A DNA stretch of 64,000 nt, taken from positions 1,240,001-1,304,000 of the forward strand of contig NZ_JACHJB010000002.1 of NCBI RefSeq assembly GCF_014207745.1, in the 5' to 3' direction. Position numbers and translations under genes: made by a program. How positions within the stretch are numbered: the stretch's first letter is position 1; each line of letters starts with the position of its first letter. The notes under the pieces were generated by a model. The model searched no databases and was not told where the DNA came from. It worked only from the letters and a program-made list of their open reading frames with translations. This DNA comes from Nonomuraea muscovyensis (GTDB lineage Bacteria; Actinomycetota; Actinomycetes; Streptosporangiales; Streptosporangiaceae). Shown here piece by piece: positions 26,843 through 34,748 of this stretch.

Positions 26843-28090
26843 ATGCCGAAAGTAGTATTCAGCATCGACCAGTCGAAGCCGATGCGCGACCAGGCGACTC
26901 CGGGTCACAACCGCTGGCACCCAGACATTCCCGTGGCGGAAATGGTACGCCCCGGGGAAGAGTTCAGAGTCGAATGCCGCGAATGGACGGACGCCCAGAT
27001 CGGCAACAACGATTCAGCGAACGACGTACGGGATGTCGACCTGAGCGTCGCGCACGTGCTGAGCGGGCCCATCGGGGTCGAGGGCGCGGAGCCCGGAGAC
27101 CTCCTCATCGTCGACATCCTCGAGCTGGGGCCGGTTCCCCAGGAGACCGGGGACGCCCCCGGGCAGGGATGGGGGTACACCGGCGTCTTCGCCAAGGGGA
27201 ACGGCGGCGGATTCCTGACCGACTACTTCCCCGATTCCTACAAGGCGATCTGGGACTTCCACGGCCAGGTGGCCACATCCCGCCACCTACCGGGAATTCG
27301 ATACACCGGCATCACCCACCCCGGGCTCTTCGGCACCGCGCCGTCGGCCGAGTTGCTCAACTCCTGGAACCGCCGGGAGCAGGCGCTCATCGACACCGAT
27401 CCACAGCGCGTTCCGCCGCTCGGCCTGCCGCCACTGTCCGACAACGCCCTTGCCGGCACGGCGAGCGGCGATGTGGCGCAGCGCATCGCCGCAGAGGGGG
27501 CACGCACCGTACCCGCGAGGGAGAACGGCGGCAATCACGACATCAAGAACTTCACTCGCGGATCACGGGTCTTCTACCCGGTGCACGTCCCTGGCGCCAA
27601 GCTGTCCGGGGGCGACCTGCACTTCAGCCAGGGCGACGGCGAAATCACCTTCTGCGGCGCCATCGAGATGGGCGGCTACATCGACTTCCACGTCGACCTC
27701 ATCAAGGGCGGCATGGAGAAGTACGGCGTCACGACCAACCCCATCTTCATGCCGGGGAACGTGGAGCCGCGCTACTCCGAGTTCCTCACGTTCATCGGGA
27801 TCTCGGTCGACCACGACACCGGTACCAACTACTACCTCGACGCCACGGTGGCCTATCGCAGGGCCTGCCTCAACGCCGTCGAGTATCTCAAGAGGTGGGG
27901 CTACAGCGGCGAACAGGCCTATCTGCTGCTCGGCTCGGCGCCGATCGAAGGGCGTGTCAGCGGGATCGTCGACATCCCCAACGCATGCTGCTCGCTCTAC
28001 CTGCCCACCGCGATCTTCGACTTCGACGTACGCCCGAACATGGAAGGGCCCGTCAGGCAGGACCGCGGCAGGTGCGCCGTGACGAGTTGA
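26843..28090 (+). CDS. fmdA: formamidase
   Basis: 415-residue enzyme of the FmdA/AmdA acetamidase-formamidase family, hydrolysing formamide to formate and ammonia in the cytoplasm. Seen: N-terminal PGHNRWHPDIP, the GGNHDIKNFTRGSRVFYPVHVPGAKLS block near residue 230 with metal-binding GGD and HFSQGDGE, and NACCSLYLPTAIFDF near the end; length is standard. ATG at 26843 with AAGGGCAG upstream. Last gene of fmdB-amiS-fmdA, a nitrogen-scavenging unit. No nitrogen-control (GlnR) box could be assigned with confidence. Confidence 0.92.
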   Translation: MPKVVFSIDQSKPMRDQATPGHNRWHPDIPVAEMVRPGEEFRVECREWTDAQIGNNDSANDVRDVDLSVAHVLSGPIGVEGAEPGDLLIVDILELGPVPQETGDAPGQGWGYTGVFAKGNGGGFLTDYFPDSYKAIWDFHGQVATSRHLPGIRYTGITHPGLFGTAPSAELLNSWNRREQALIDTDPQRVPPLGLPPLSDNALAGTASGDVAQRIAAEGARTVPARENGGNHDIKNFTRGSRVFYPVHVPGAKLSGGDLHFSQGDGEITFCGAIEMGGYIDFHVDLIKGGMEKYGVTTNPIFMPGNVEPRYSEFLTFIGISVDHDTGTNYYLDATVAYRRACLNAVEYLKRWGYSGEQAYLLLGSAPIEGRVSGIVDIPNACCSLYLPTAIFDFDVRPNMEGPVRQDRGRCAVTS

Positions 28091-28115
28091 CCGCCACGAC
28101 GTGCCGGAGACGCCG

Positions 28116-28129
28116 GCTCTCCTGAGAGC
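28116..28129 (+). terminator. weak hairpin after fmdA
   Basis: GCTCTC-CT-GAGAGC at 28116-28129, 26 bases after the fmdA stop. Six-base stem with a very short loop and no T tract, so only a possible terminator. Confidence 0.25.
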
Positions 28130-28335
28130 AGGTGACGGTGGCCCCGGGAGATCACATCCAGAGGCCACCCACGGGCCCGGAGTGACGGGGAGGTCGCTGG
28201 GACCGGGTTCGCGGCGGTCATCTCGGACAAGGCGATGAGCCTGGTCGTGGTGCCCGCCGCGGCTGCCCGCGCGCCTGGCGGCCTCCTGTCGCGCAAAGCC
28301 CGGCGGTGTGCGTCAGGGGGCTCGTGGGCGGGCGG

Positions 28336-28587
28336 ATGCGGGTCGGCGCCGAGCCTGTCTGCCGCGACCTGGCCGCTCGCCGGGCAGACGCGGTGGCCGC
28401 ACTGCGGGCGCGGCTGGAGCACGCGCGACAAGGGCGACCTGCCCCCGCGGGCCGATCCTGACGTGCTGGCGCGCTACCTGAGCGCGGTGGGCCAGGGCAT
28501 CTCGGCGCAGGCCACCGGCGGCGCCGCCATGACCTGCTGCGCCAGGCCGCCGCCGAGATCGGCGCGCTGGACCCCCACCACCGCGGT
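28336..28587 (+). pseudogene. TetR regulator C-terminal relic with two frameshifts
   Basis: Reading across three frames restores a typical TetR C-terminal domain: VCRDLAARRADAVAALRARL, then after a shift near 28430 GDLPPRADPDVLARYLSAVGQG and ISAQATGGA, then after another shift near 28530 HDLLRQAAAEIGALD. No intact helix-turn-helix is present upstream. A decayed regulator. Confidence 0.65.
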
Positions 28588-28589
28588 GA

Positions 28590-28760
28590 CGCTCATCGGA
28601 CGGGCCCTCGCCCTGGCCGGCGCTCGCCGAGGCCGAACGGCGCGTGGCCCACCTCGTCGCGGACGGCCACTCCAAGCCGCTGCCGAGCTGATGGTCTCGC
28701 CCAACACCGTGGGCACCCACCTGCGCTCGATCTTCGCAGCCTCCTGCGCGCACCGCCGTC
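28590..28760 (+). pseudogene. LuxR-type helix-turn-helix relic
   Basis: LAEAERRVAHLVADGHS is in one frame and, after a frameshift near 28670, AAAELMVSPNTVGTHLRSIF in another; together they make the end of a LuxR-family protein with its DNA-binding domain. The frames are broken and the C-terminal part runs into basic nonsense. Follows the TetR relic directly. Confidence 0.62.
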
Positions 28761-29310
28761 CTCGAACCCCTCCGCCACACCCTGGCCGCCCGGCCGGCGA
28801 TGCAGCAGGCAACTGCCTTCCTCGCCGCCATGCTCCACCCCGACCCGTCTGGCGCCCGGATGATTGATACCGGCACCCTGAATGTCTGCGGTTCTCGAGG
28901 GTGTCCGGATCCGCTTGTGACGGCGGAAACGAGCCTCCATCGTCCAGTGGTGCTCAAGGCCCTGTTCGACGCGCGCCGTTCATCGTCCCCGGCGACTTCT
29001 CGTACGCCTCATACCGGCGCCGCCCAATGCCGATCAATTAATATTCAGGCAAACTTTTCCATGAGCTACTCGTCTCGCCGGAGATCGTGCCCGGCCGGCC
29101 GTTGCCGCCTCGCGCTTCAGGTCGAAGGCCGGACCGGGGGCGTGCGGAGTCTTCCAGCGAGGCTTCCGCCATCACTTCGCGACCATCAACGCGGCCATCC
29201 CTGGTTCGGAAAAGAGGTAAAAATAACGTTATCCTTCGGTTATGTGCCCGAGTGCGCTGGCGCGACTCCAAGAACAGGTGTGCGCGCCTTCCGCTTCGAA
29301 AGGTTGATCA
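28761..29310. other. gene-poor decayed spacer
   Basis: No supported gene on either strand. Base composition drops, with AT-rich patches at 29034-29060 and 29215-29245 (GAAAAGAGGTAAAAATAACGTTA). The latter could carry the promoter of the gene at 29311; GAAAGG before its start is the ribosome site. Confidence 0.4.
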
Positions 29311-29739
29311 ATGTACGACGACGCCGTGTGGGTCCGAGGCGTGACAGGCATCCAAATGCACCACACCACGGATCTCCAGGACGCCACCCGATTCCTGAGC
29401 AATGCGGTGATGGCGTTGCGGGCCGCGCACGTGCGAACCGGCGACGAGCAGTACTCCGTCCTCGCCTCTCAGCTCAAGACCATGGCGGCGGAGACGCGGA
29501 CCCTGGAGAGCCAGGCCCGTGCGCGGATGCATGGGTTGCACTCGTCGGATCCTGAGCAGTTCGTCCGCTGCCGCGATGGGCACGAGCCGTGGCCCGACGA
29601 GATCCAGGCCGGCTTCGTTCCTCGCCACACCTGCAAGGACCAGTGTCTGTACCACGACCACGATGTCCTCAACGCCATCATGCAGTGCACCTGCGGGCAA
29701 CCCCCGTGCCGGGCATGCGCCATCGGCGGCACGCCGTGA
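29311..29739 (+). CDS. Cys/His-rich orphan protein
   Basis: 142-residue protein not recognised. The first 75 residues are helical (RFLSNAVMALRAAH and SQLKTMAAETRTLES); the C-terminal third carries a cluster of cysteines and histidines: CRDGHEPW, HTCKDQCLYHDHD and CTCGQPPCRAC, enough for one or two zinc sites. No signal peptide. ATG at 29311 with GAAAGG six bases upstream. It stands alone between decayed regulators and a TIM-barrel gene. The metal-site reading is inference from spacing. Confidence 0.6.
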   Translation: MYDDAVWVRGVTGIQMHHTTDLQDATRFLSNAVMALRAAHVRTGDEQYSVLASQLKTMAAETRTLESQARARMHGLHSSDPEQFVRCRDGHEPWPDEIQAGFVPRHTCKDQCLYHDHDVLNAIMQCTCGQPPCRACAIGGTP

Positions 29740-30017
29740 CCTCGGGCGGCACCAAGCCCTGCCCCTGAGCGGCGACCAGCCGGCACCGGGCATGCCTCCT
29801 CCGAAGACGGCCCGGGCGAGCGCGAGGCCGAGGAACACCGCGCCGAGTCCGGCGGTGACGCCGGCGGCAGCCCGCTGGGCCGGCGAGCACACCGGTTGCC
29901 TCGGAAGGACGGGGGTGGCCCGCGTGGTGGGGACGAAAGTCTCCGGGGGCACCGACTTCGGTCTACGGCGTCCCGGGGCCGGCGGCCGGGCGGCCCAGTG
30001 GCGGCGACACTGTGGCC
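29740..30017. other. intergenic region
   Basis: No gene assigned. On the minus strand a reading with one membrane-like segment (AAGVTAGLGAVFLGLALARAVFGG near 29800-29870) is open, but it continues as the antisense of the Cys/His-rich gene and has no good start signal. Confidence 0.3.
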
Positions 30018-31010
30018 ATGAGCCTGGCCGTGAGGGGCATCTCCTACCTCGTCGACGACGCCGGTGACGACGCCGTCGGCCGGGACATGCGGGTGATCCG
30101 CGACGAGCTCCACTGCACCACCGTGATGCTGATCGGCACCGACACGCGGCAGCAGTTCACGGCTGCGCGGCTCGCCCTGGAGGCCGGGCTCGACGTCCAC
30201 CTCCGGCCGTACCTCGCCGACCGGCCCCGCCCGGCGCTGCTGGCGCACCTGGCGGCGACCGCGCGGGAGGCTGAGGAACTGCGCACCCGGCACCCCGGCA
30301 GGGTGACGTTGCTGGTGGGCGGCGAGTTCTCGCTCACCTCGCCCGGGATGGTGCCGGGACCGCGGGTCCTCATCCGCCTGCAGGTGCTGCTGCGGTGGCG
30401 GCGGTGGTTCGACCGCCGGATCACCCGCAGGCTCGACGACCTGCTCGACGCGGCGGTGGCCACGGCCCGCCGCCACTTCCACGGGCCCGTCACCTATGCC
30501 GCCGCCTTCTGGGAGAAGGTCGACTGGTCCCGCTTCGACGTCGTCGGCGTGAACCTGTACCGCTTCGGTCCCGACCCGGACGCCTACGAGCGTCGCCTGC
30601 GCGGGCTGCTCGCCGAGGCAGGCGACAAGCCGGTGGTGGTCACGGAGTTCGGGTGCGGCGCCTTCGCCGGCGCGGAGCGGCGCGGGCCCGGCTCGTTCCT
30701 GATCGTGAACTGGTTCGCCACGCCGCCGCGCGTCAAGGACGGGTACGAACGCGACGAGCCCACACAGGCCCGCTACCTCACCGAGCTCATCGACCTCTAC
30801 GCCGGCCACGGCGTCCACGGGTGTTTCGTCTACACCTTCGCCATGCCGGGCTTCCCGCACCGGGACGGCGATCCGCGCCACGATCTGGACATGGCGGGCT
30901 TCGGCGTGGTGAAGGTCTCCCCCGGCGACCCCTCCCGGTGGGAGCCGAAGGAGTCCTTCCACGCGGTGGCGGGCCGCTACGCGCGTCTGGCCATCGCAGG
31001 GCGCGGGTAG
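30018..31010 (+). CDS. glycoside hydrolase-like TIM barrel protein
   Basis: 330-residue protein that resembles clan GH-A barrels. Seen: an N-terminal strand with GISYLVDDAG, a mid-barrel FWEKVDWSRFDVVGVNLYRF segment near residue 165, and VVVTEFGCGAF near residue 210, where the glutamate is at the usual nucleophile place; the final strand has GVHGCFVYTFAMPGF. No signal peptide, so the substrate would be intracellular or export is atypical. ATG at 30018 or GTG at 30012; no strong ribosome site. A family of similar abundance in actinobacteria has no assigned reaction. Confidence 0.65.
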   Translation: MSLAVRGISYLVDDAGDDAVGRDMRVIRDELHCTTVMLIGTDTRQQFTAARLALEAGLDVHLRPYLADRPRPALLAHLAATAREAEELRTRHPGRVTLLVGGEFSLTSPGMVPGPRVLIRLQVLLRWRRWFDRRITRRLDDLLDAAVATARRHFHGPVTYAAAFWEKVDWSRFDVVGVNLYRFGPDPDAYERRLRGLLAEAGDKPVVVTEFGCGAFAGAERRGPGSFLIVNWFATPPRVKDGYERDEPTQARYLTELIDLYAGHGVHGCFVYTFAMPGFPHRDGDPRHDLDMAGFGVVKVSPGDPSRWEPKESFHAVAGRYARLAIAGRG

Positions 31011-31099
31011 TTCGGCTCAGCCTCGGGGCGGGTGGCCGGTCAGCATCGCGCCGGCAGCCCGTCGAGGTGGCGGGGCAGGTCGCCGAGGAAGGAACGCAG

Positions 31100-31252
31100 C
31101 GCCGAGCTCGATGCCTGCGTGCTGGGGCATGTACGCGACCGGCCGGCCGATCTCGACTCCCGCATCGGCGGCCTCCAGCGGGTACGGGCCTCGCGCTCGG
31201 CGACCTCCTGGACGCCTCCGCCCGCCTGCGCGCACCCGCCCCGGCGGGCTGA
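31100..31252 (+). pseudogene. possible MerR C-terminal relic
   Basis: In the 299-base gap 31011-31309 a stretch reads ELDACVLGHVRDRPADLDSRIGGLQRVRA and, after a shift, LGDLLDASARLRAPAPAG, resembling the dimerisation helix and end of a MerR protein. No DNA-binding domain remains. Weak evidence; the rest of the gap holds nothing I recognise. Confidence 0.3.
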
Positions 31253-31309
31253 AGCTCCGCACCCGGTCCCGGCAGGGCGGCTGGTCCGGCGCGCGAGTGG
31301 CTGAGCCGC

Positions 31310-32155
31310 TCACGCGCCGCCGACGAGACCCTCGCCGTGCGCCGGCAGGTCGTGGCGGGCGGCTGACAGGCCGCGCAGGGCCGTGGCGGTGAACTCGTCG
31401 AGGGGGTAGAACAGCTCGATCGCCAGCTCCGACAGCGTCACGTCGGCCGGGGCGCCGAAGGTGGCCATGGTGCTGAACATCGACAGCTCGCCGAACGGCG
31501 TCCGCACCCGCAGCGGCACCTGGATCGGCCCGACGTCGCCGGTCGGGTCCTCCTCGGCGGGCGCGGCGGGCGCGGGATAGTGGCTCACCTCCTCGTACAG
31601 GGCGCGCAGGTCGGCGTCGCCGGTGGCGTTGACCTGGCGCCGCAGCCGTTCGAGGAACAGGGTCCTGACCTCGCCGAGGTTGGCCAGCCTCGCGGACAGG
31701 CCGTCGGGGTGCAGGGTCAGCCGGAACACGTTGGGCCGCGGCCGGAGCAGGTGGGGCGGGATGCCGTCCATGAGGACGGTCATGGCGTGGTTGCCGTCCA
31801 GCACGTTCCACAGGCGGTCGACCACGACGGCGGGGTACGGCTCGTGCGCCGCCAGCATGGTGTCGACGGCGGTGCGGACGGAGGCCAGGTAGGCGTCGTC
31901 GAGGCTGCTCTCCCGGTAGGCGGGGGCGTAGCCGGCGGCCAGCAACAGCGTGTTGCGCTCGCGCAGCGGCACGTCCAGGGCGGCCGACAGGCGCAGCACC
32001 ATCGTCCGGCTCGGGTGGGCGCGCCCGGTCTCGACGTACGACAGGTGCCGGGCCGAGCTGTCGGCCAGCAGCGCCAGGTCGAGCTGGCTGAGCCGGCGCC
32101 GCCGCCGCCACTCCCGCAGCAGGGTGCCGACCTGCGACGGTTTCCCCTCGCTCAT
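31310..32155 (-). CDS. XRE family regulator with MmyB-like ligand domain
   Basis: 281-residue regulator. Seen: helix-turn-helix at residues 8-65 (LLREWRRRRRLSQLDLALLADSSARHLSYVETGRAHPSR), then the MmyB-like domain with WNVLDGNHAM near residue 115 and RLTLHPDGLSARLANL near residue 145, a fold that binds a small hydrophobic ligand. The ATG at 32155 follows two tandem 17-base copies of its own ribosome site and start. Divergent from the small membrane protein at 32306, with a perfect TGACCTC palindrome between, so that gene is the likely target. Confidence 0.9.
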   Translation of the reverse strand: MSEGKPSQVGTLLREWRRRRRLSQLDLALLADSSARHLSYVETGRAHPSRTMVLRLSAALDVPLRERNTLLLAAGYAPAYRESSLDDAYLASVRTAVDTMLAAHEPYPAVVVDRLWNVLDGNHAMTVLMDGIPPHLLRPRPNVFRLTLHPDGLSARLANLGEVRTLFLERLRRQVNATGDADLRALYEEVSHYPAPAAPAEEDPTGDVGPIQVPLRVRTPFGELSMFSTMATFGAPADVTLSELAIELFYPLDEFTATALRGLSAARHDLPAHGEGLVGGA

Positions 32156-32189
32156 GCCGGCTCCTCGCTCATACCGGCTCCTCGTTCAT
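32152..32189 (-). repeat. tandem 17-base start-site duplication forming two mini-ORFs
   Basis: Reading on the minus strand, ATGAACGAGGAGCCGGT (32189-32173) and ATGAGCGAGGAGCCGGC (32172-32156) are followed by the XRE start ATGAGCGAGGG. Each copy holds its own ATG and GAGGAG. Translation from the first ATG gives MNEEPV then TGA, from the second MSEEPA then TGA, and each TGA overlaps the next ATG as ATGA. Confidence 0.75.
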
Positions 32190-32226
32190 GCCAGGAGGAT
32201 AGCGACCCGCCGGACCGGCTCCGGCA

Positions 32227-32257
32227 TGACCTCGGAGGTCATTGAGCCGCTGACCTC
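32227..32257. promoter_or_regulatory. XRE operator TGACCTC-G-GAGGTCA plus third half-site
   Basis: Perfect 15-base palindrome at 32227-32241 and a direct third half-site TGACCTC at 32251-32257, between the divergent XRE and membrane protein genes. Confidence 0.65.
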
Positions 32258-32305
32258 CGTCCTGGCACGGTGTGCGCGTACGTCCCCCGAGGTGAAGGAG
32301 TTCTC

Positions 32306-32707
32306 ATGCACGCGGAGCCGGACCTGCTGCGCCGGGTGTTGCGGATCGACGGCTGGAGCACGGCCGTCTTCGGCGTCGTGCTGCTGGCGGGCGCCGTGCC
32401 GTTGCGGGAACCGCTCGGGCTGCCGACCTCCTGGTCCGTCCCGTTCGGGGTGGCCATGCTGGGCGGGGCCGCCGCCCTCGGCCTCATCGCCGGCCACCCG
32501 CGCATCTCCGTCCGCCACGCCGCCTGCGCCGTGGCGGGCAACGCGGTGTCGTGTGTGGCGCTGCTGGCGCTGGTGTTCTCAGGGGTGCTGCCGCTCACCG
32601 GCCTGGGCGTGGTGTTCATGCTGTCAGGGGCGGTTGTGGTCGCGGTCTACGCCGCGCTGGAGTACGCGGGACTGCGGCGTCTGACGGGCGTTCTGGCCGC
32701 CGGCTGA
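32306..32707 (+). CDS. small integral membrane protein
   Basis: 133-residue protein with four predicted membrane helices (about residues 20-38, 48-66, 75-97, 100-122) and a charged start HAEPDLLRRVLRIDGW. Proteins of this type commonly stand divergent from MmyB-type XRE regulators in actinobacteria; their role is unknown. ATG at 32306 with GAAGGAG seven bases upstream; a longer in-frame GTG start is not needed. Confidence 0.72.
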   Translation: MHAEPDLLRRVLRIDGWSTAVFGVVLLAGAVPLREPLGLPTSWSVPFGVAMLGGAAALGLIAGHPRISVRHAACAVAGNAVSCVALLALVFSGVLPLTGLGVVFMLSGAVVVAVYAALEYAGLRRLTGVLAAG

Positions 32708-32773
32708 CGAGCCGTGCGGCCCGGCCGGTCCGGGCGGGAGCGGGCACGCCCTTCCCGCCCGGGCCGCCGCGCG

Positions 32774-32890
32774 CCACGCGAGGGCCCCCTTGCGCAGCAC
32801 CCCGGCCAGGGGTGCCACGCGAGGACCTTGGGCAGCACCCCGGCCGGAGGTGCTACGCGAGGACCTTGCTCAGCACCTCGGCGAACTCGG
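32774..32890. repeat. tandem copies of the esterase 3' end
   Basis: The last 38 bases of the alpha/beta hydrolase gene (32853-32890, encoding the terminal SKVLA and stop) recur downstream of it as a 38-base copy at 32815-32852 and a 41-base copy at 32774-32814. The stop codon TAG is TGG in both copies, so they are non-coding remnants of a slippage duplication. Confidence 0.75.
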
Positions 32891-33653
32891 CAGGCCGGTC
32901 GGCGAACCCGGCGTGCTCGCCGGGGAACTCGACGAGCGGCGTGCCGAGCAGTTCGGCCAGCGCCGTGGACGTCCGCCGGGTGATCAGGCGTCCCGACTCG
33001 GCGCCGAGGCCGACGACGACCCGGACCGGACCGGACCGCAGCGCGGCGGCGTCCGGCACGTACCGGGTGGTGCCGCGGAGTTCGTGGGCGAAGAAGCGGG
33101 CGCTGTCGGCGAGGTCCTGCTCGCTCGGCTTCTCGTCGGCCGGGCCGGGGACGTCGTCCTCCCCGTACCCGGCGTTGGCCATGAACTTCCGCCACGCGGC
33201 GAACAGGCCCTCCCGGTGGAAGGTGTCGATCATGTCCTCCACCGCCGCGCGCTGCTCGGCGACGTCGGGCAGCAACTCCAGCAGGGGCGGCTCGTGCGCG
33301 ACGAGCGTCCGGACCCGGGCGGGATGCCGCTCGGCGAGCGCGAGCCCGGTCACCGCGCCGCCGCTGCTGCCGAACACGTCGGCCGACTCGGCGCCGAGGG
33401 CGTCGAGCAGGGCGGCGACGTCGTCGGCCCGCAGCTCCGGCGTGGACTCCTGCTCGGGGTCGTCGAGCCTGCTTCCGGCGATGCCGCGTGGGTCGTGGGT
33501 GACGACGGTGTGGGCGGCGGCGAGCGCGTCGGCCACGGGCGCGAACGCGGCGGCGCCCATCGGCGAGCCCATCACCAGCAGCAGGGGGCCCGCGCCGCGG
33601 ACCTCGTAGTGCAGGCGGGCGCCGGGGACGGTGAGGGTGTGGGTGCTGGTCAT
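32853..33653 (-). CDS. alpha/beta fold hydrolase
   Basis: 266-residue serine hydrolase. Seen: strand and oxyanion region LLLVMGSPMG near residue 26, DPRGIAGSR, nucleophile elbow GSSGGAV with serine near residue 96, late aspartate region VVVGLGAESGR and histidine in GEHAGF near residue 248. ATG at 33653 with GGAAGGA upstream. Single gene, convergent with the small membrane protein gene. Esterase or lactonase; substrate unknown. Confidence 0.85.
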   Translation of the reverse strand: MTSTHTLTVPGARLHYEVRGAGPLLLVMGSPMGAAAFAPVADALAAAHTVVTHDPRGIAGSRLDDPEQESTPELRADDVAALLDALGAESADVFGSSGGAVTGLALAERHPARVRTLVAHEPPLLELLPDVAEQRAAVEDMIDTFHREGLFAAWRKFMANAGYGEDDVPGPADEKPSEQDLADSARFFAHELRGTTRYVPDAAALRSGPVRVVVGLGAESGRLITRRTSTALAELLGTPLVEFPGEHAGFADRPAEFAEVLSKVLA

Positions 33654-33813
33654 GCTGGGCGGTCCTTCCGTACAGGGTCGTCCCGCAGGTCGCGGGGGTT
33701 TCGACAGGTACGACTCCGCCGGGGGCGCGAAATCGTCGCTCGACTTGTGCCCGTGTGCTGGTTCACCGCCCCGCGCGGAAGCGGAGGGGATCGGGAGGGG
33801 CGTACCCGCCGGT

Positions 33814-34422
33814 TCAGGGCGAGACGAGCCGAACGATCGCGGTGCCGTCCGCCCCTGCCACCACCTGTAGGACGACCGCTCCTTCCCTCCTGCCCGGCGG
33901 CTTGCCCGCCGGGCCGCACGAACTGCTGCTGCCGTTGCGGTGGAAGACGACGACGCAGCCGCTGCCCTCGCCGCTCACCTCGCCGCTCGTTCTGCTGTTC
34001 CCCGAGGTCACCTTGTAGCCGACCTCGTTCTTGCCGACCTTGGTCAGGGACAGCTTCGCGGGACCGTCCGGGATCTCGAAGCGGATCGTCACCGGTTCGG
34101 ACACCGCGATCTCGCAGTTCCCGTCGGTGCACGCGTCGGGGTCGCTGCCGTCAGCCGTGGTCACCGCCGGGGACGGGGTGGGCGTGGCGCGGGACGGGCT
34201 CTGCGCGGCACGGGAAATCGGCGGCTCGGCGCTCACGGTGCCTGCGTCGGACGCGTCGGGTTCGCCGGTCTCGCCGCACCCGGCCGCGGCCAGCGCGATG
34301 AGCACGGTGAGCGTGGTGAGCACAACCGGCAGAACGCGACCGGCCGCACGTCGCCCGCGCGTGGTCGTATCGGACGTGGTCGGGTCTGACGTGGTCGGGT
34401 CTGACGTGGTCGGGTCTGGCAT
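33814..34422 (-). CDS. lipoprotein, hypothetical
   Basis: 202-residue predicted lipoprotein. Seen: repeats of DPTTS in the first 20 residues, a membrane stretch VLPVVLTTLTVLIALAA and lipobox AAAGC with cysteine near residue 48, a Ser/Thr/Pro-rich spacer, then a beta-rich domain with four cysteines (CTDGNC, and GSGC with SSSC) that could make two disulphides outside the membrane. ATG at 34422 with GAAGG three bases upstream; an ATG at 34440 is possible. The n-region is long for a signal peptide. Function unknown. Confidence 0.65.
   Translation of the reverse strand: MPDPTTSDPTTSDPTTSDTTTRGRRAAGRVLPVVLTTLTVLIALAAAGCGETGEPDASDAGTVSAEPPISRAAQSPSRATPTPSPAVTTADGSDPDACTDGNCEIAVSEPVTIRFEIPDGPAKLSLTKVGKNEVGYKVTSGNSRTSGEVSGEGSGCVVVFHRNGSSSSCGPAGKPPGRREGAVVLQVVAGADGTAIVRLVSP
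34378..34422. repeat. 15-base tandem repeat in lipoprotein N-terminus
   Basis: Three near-identical 15-base units (GTGGTCGGGTCTGAC on the plus strand) encode DPTTS repeats at the start of the lipoprotein. In-frame length changes there would not disturb the gene. Confidence 0.6.
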
Positions 34423-34748
34423 GGCCTTCAGCCCTCGCATCTCGTCCGGAGTCAGGAGACGAGCCTGGTGTCCGCAGGGTGGGATGTCGCCCACGCTGAG
34501 GCTTTCTCATCCTATAAGCCCTGGTCGCGGCGGGCGGTGGCGGTCCGCCGGATCTCTTGTGGCGGCTTGCGGAACGAGACCGCTCAACCTCTCGGGCGTG
34601 CGTCTCGAAGTCGTCTTCCAGGAGCTTTTCGACGCGATTCTCTTCGGCGGTGGCCGCGCCGACCAGGTCCACCCGGTAGCGGGTCAGCGGCGTTGGGCGA
34701 CCTGGTCAAGGTGGATGCATCGCGACCCAACGCCGATAGGGTTGCCCG
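34423..34748. other. divergent intergenic region
   Basis: Lies between the lipoprotein and the MecA_N-like gene, so it must hold both promoters. CCTATAAG near 34512 is the only AT-rich patch; read on the minus strand it gives a poor -10 (TATAGG). No operator assigned; no gene supported. Confidence 0.3.

Noticed and set aside
29308..29952. Minus-strand ORF with one hydrophobic stretch
   Set aside because: Most of it is antisense to the Cys/His-rich gene with a good start; no ribosome site or family.
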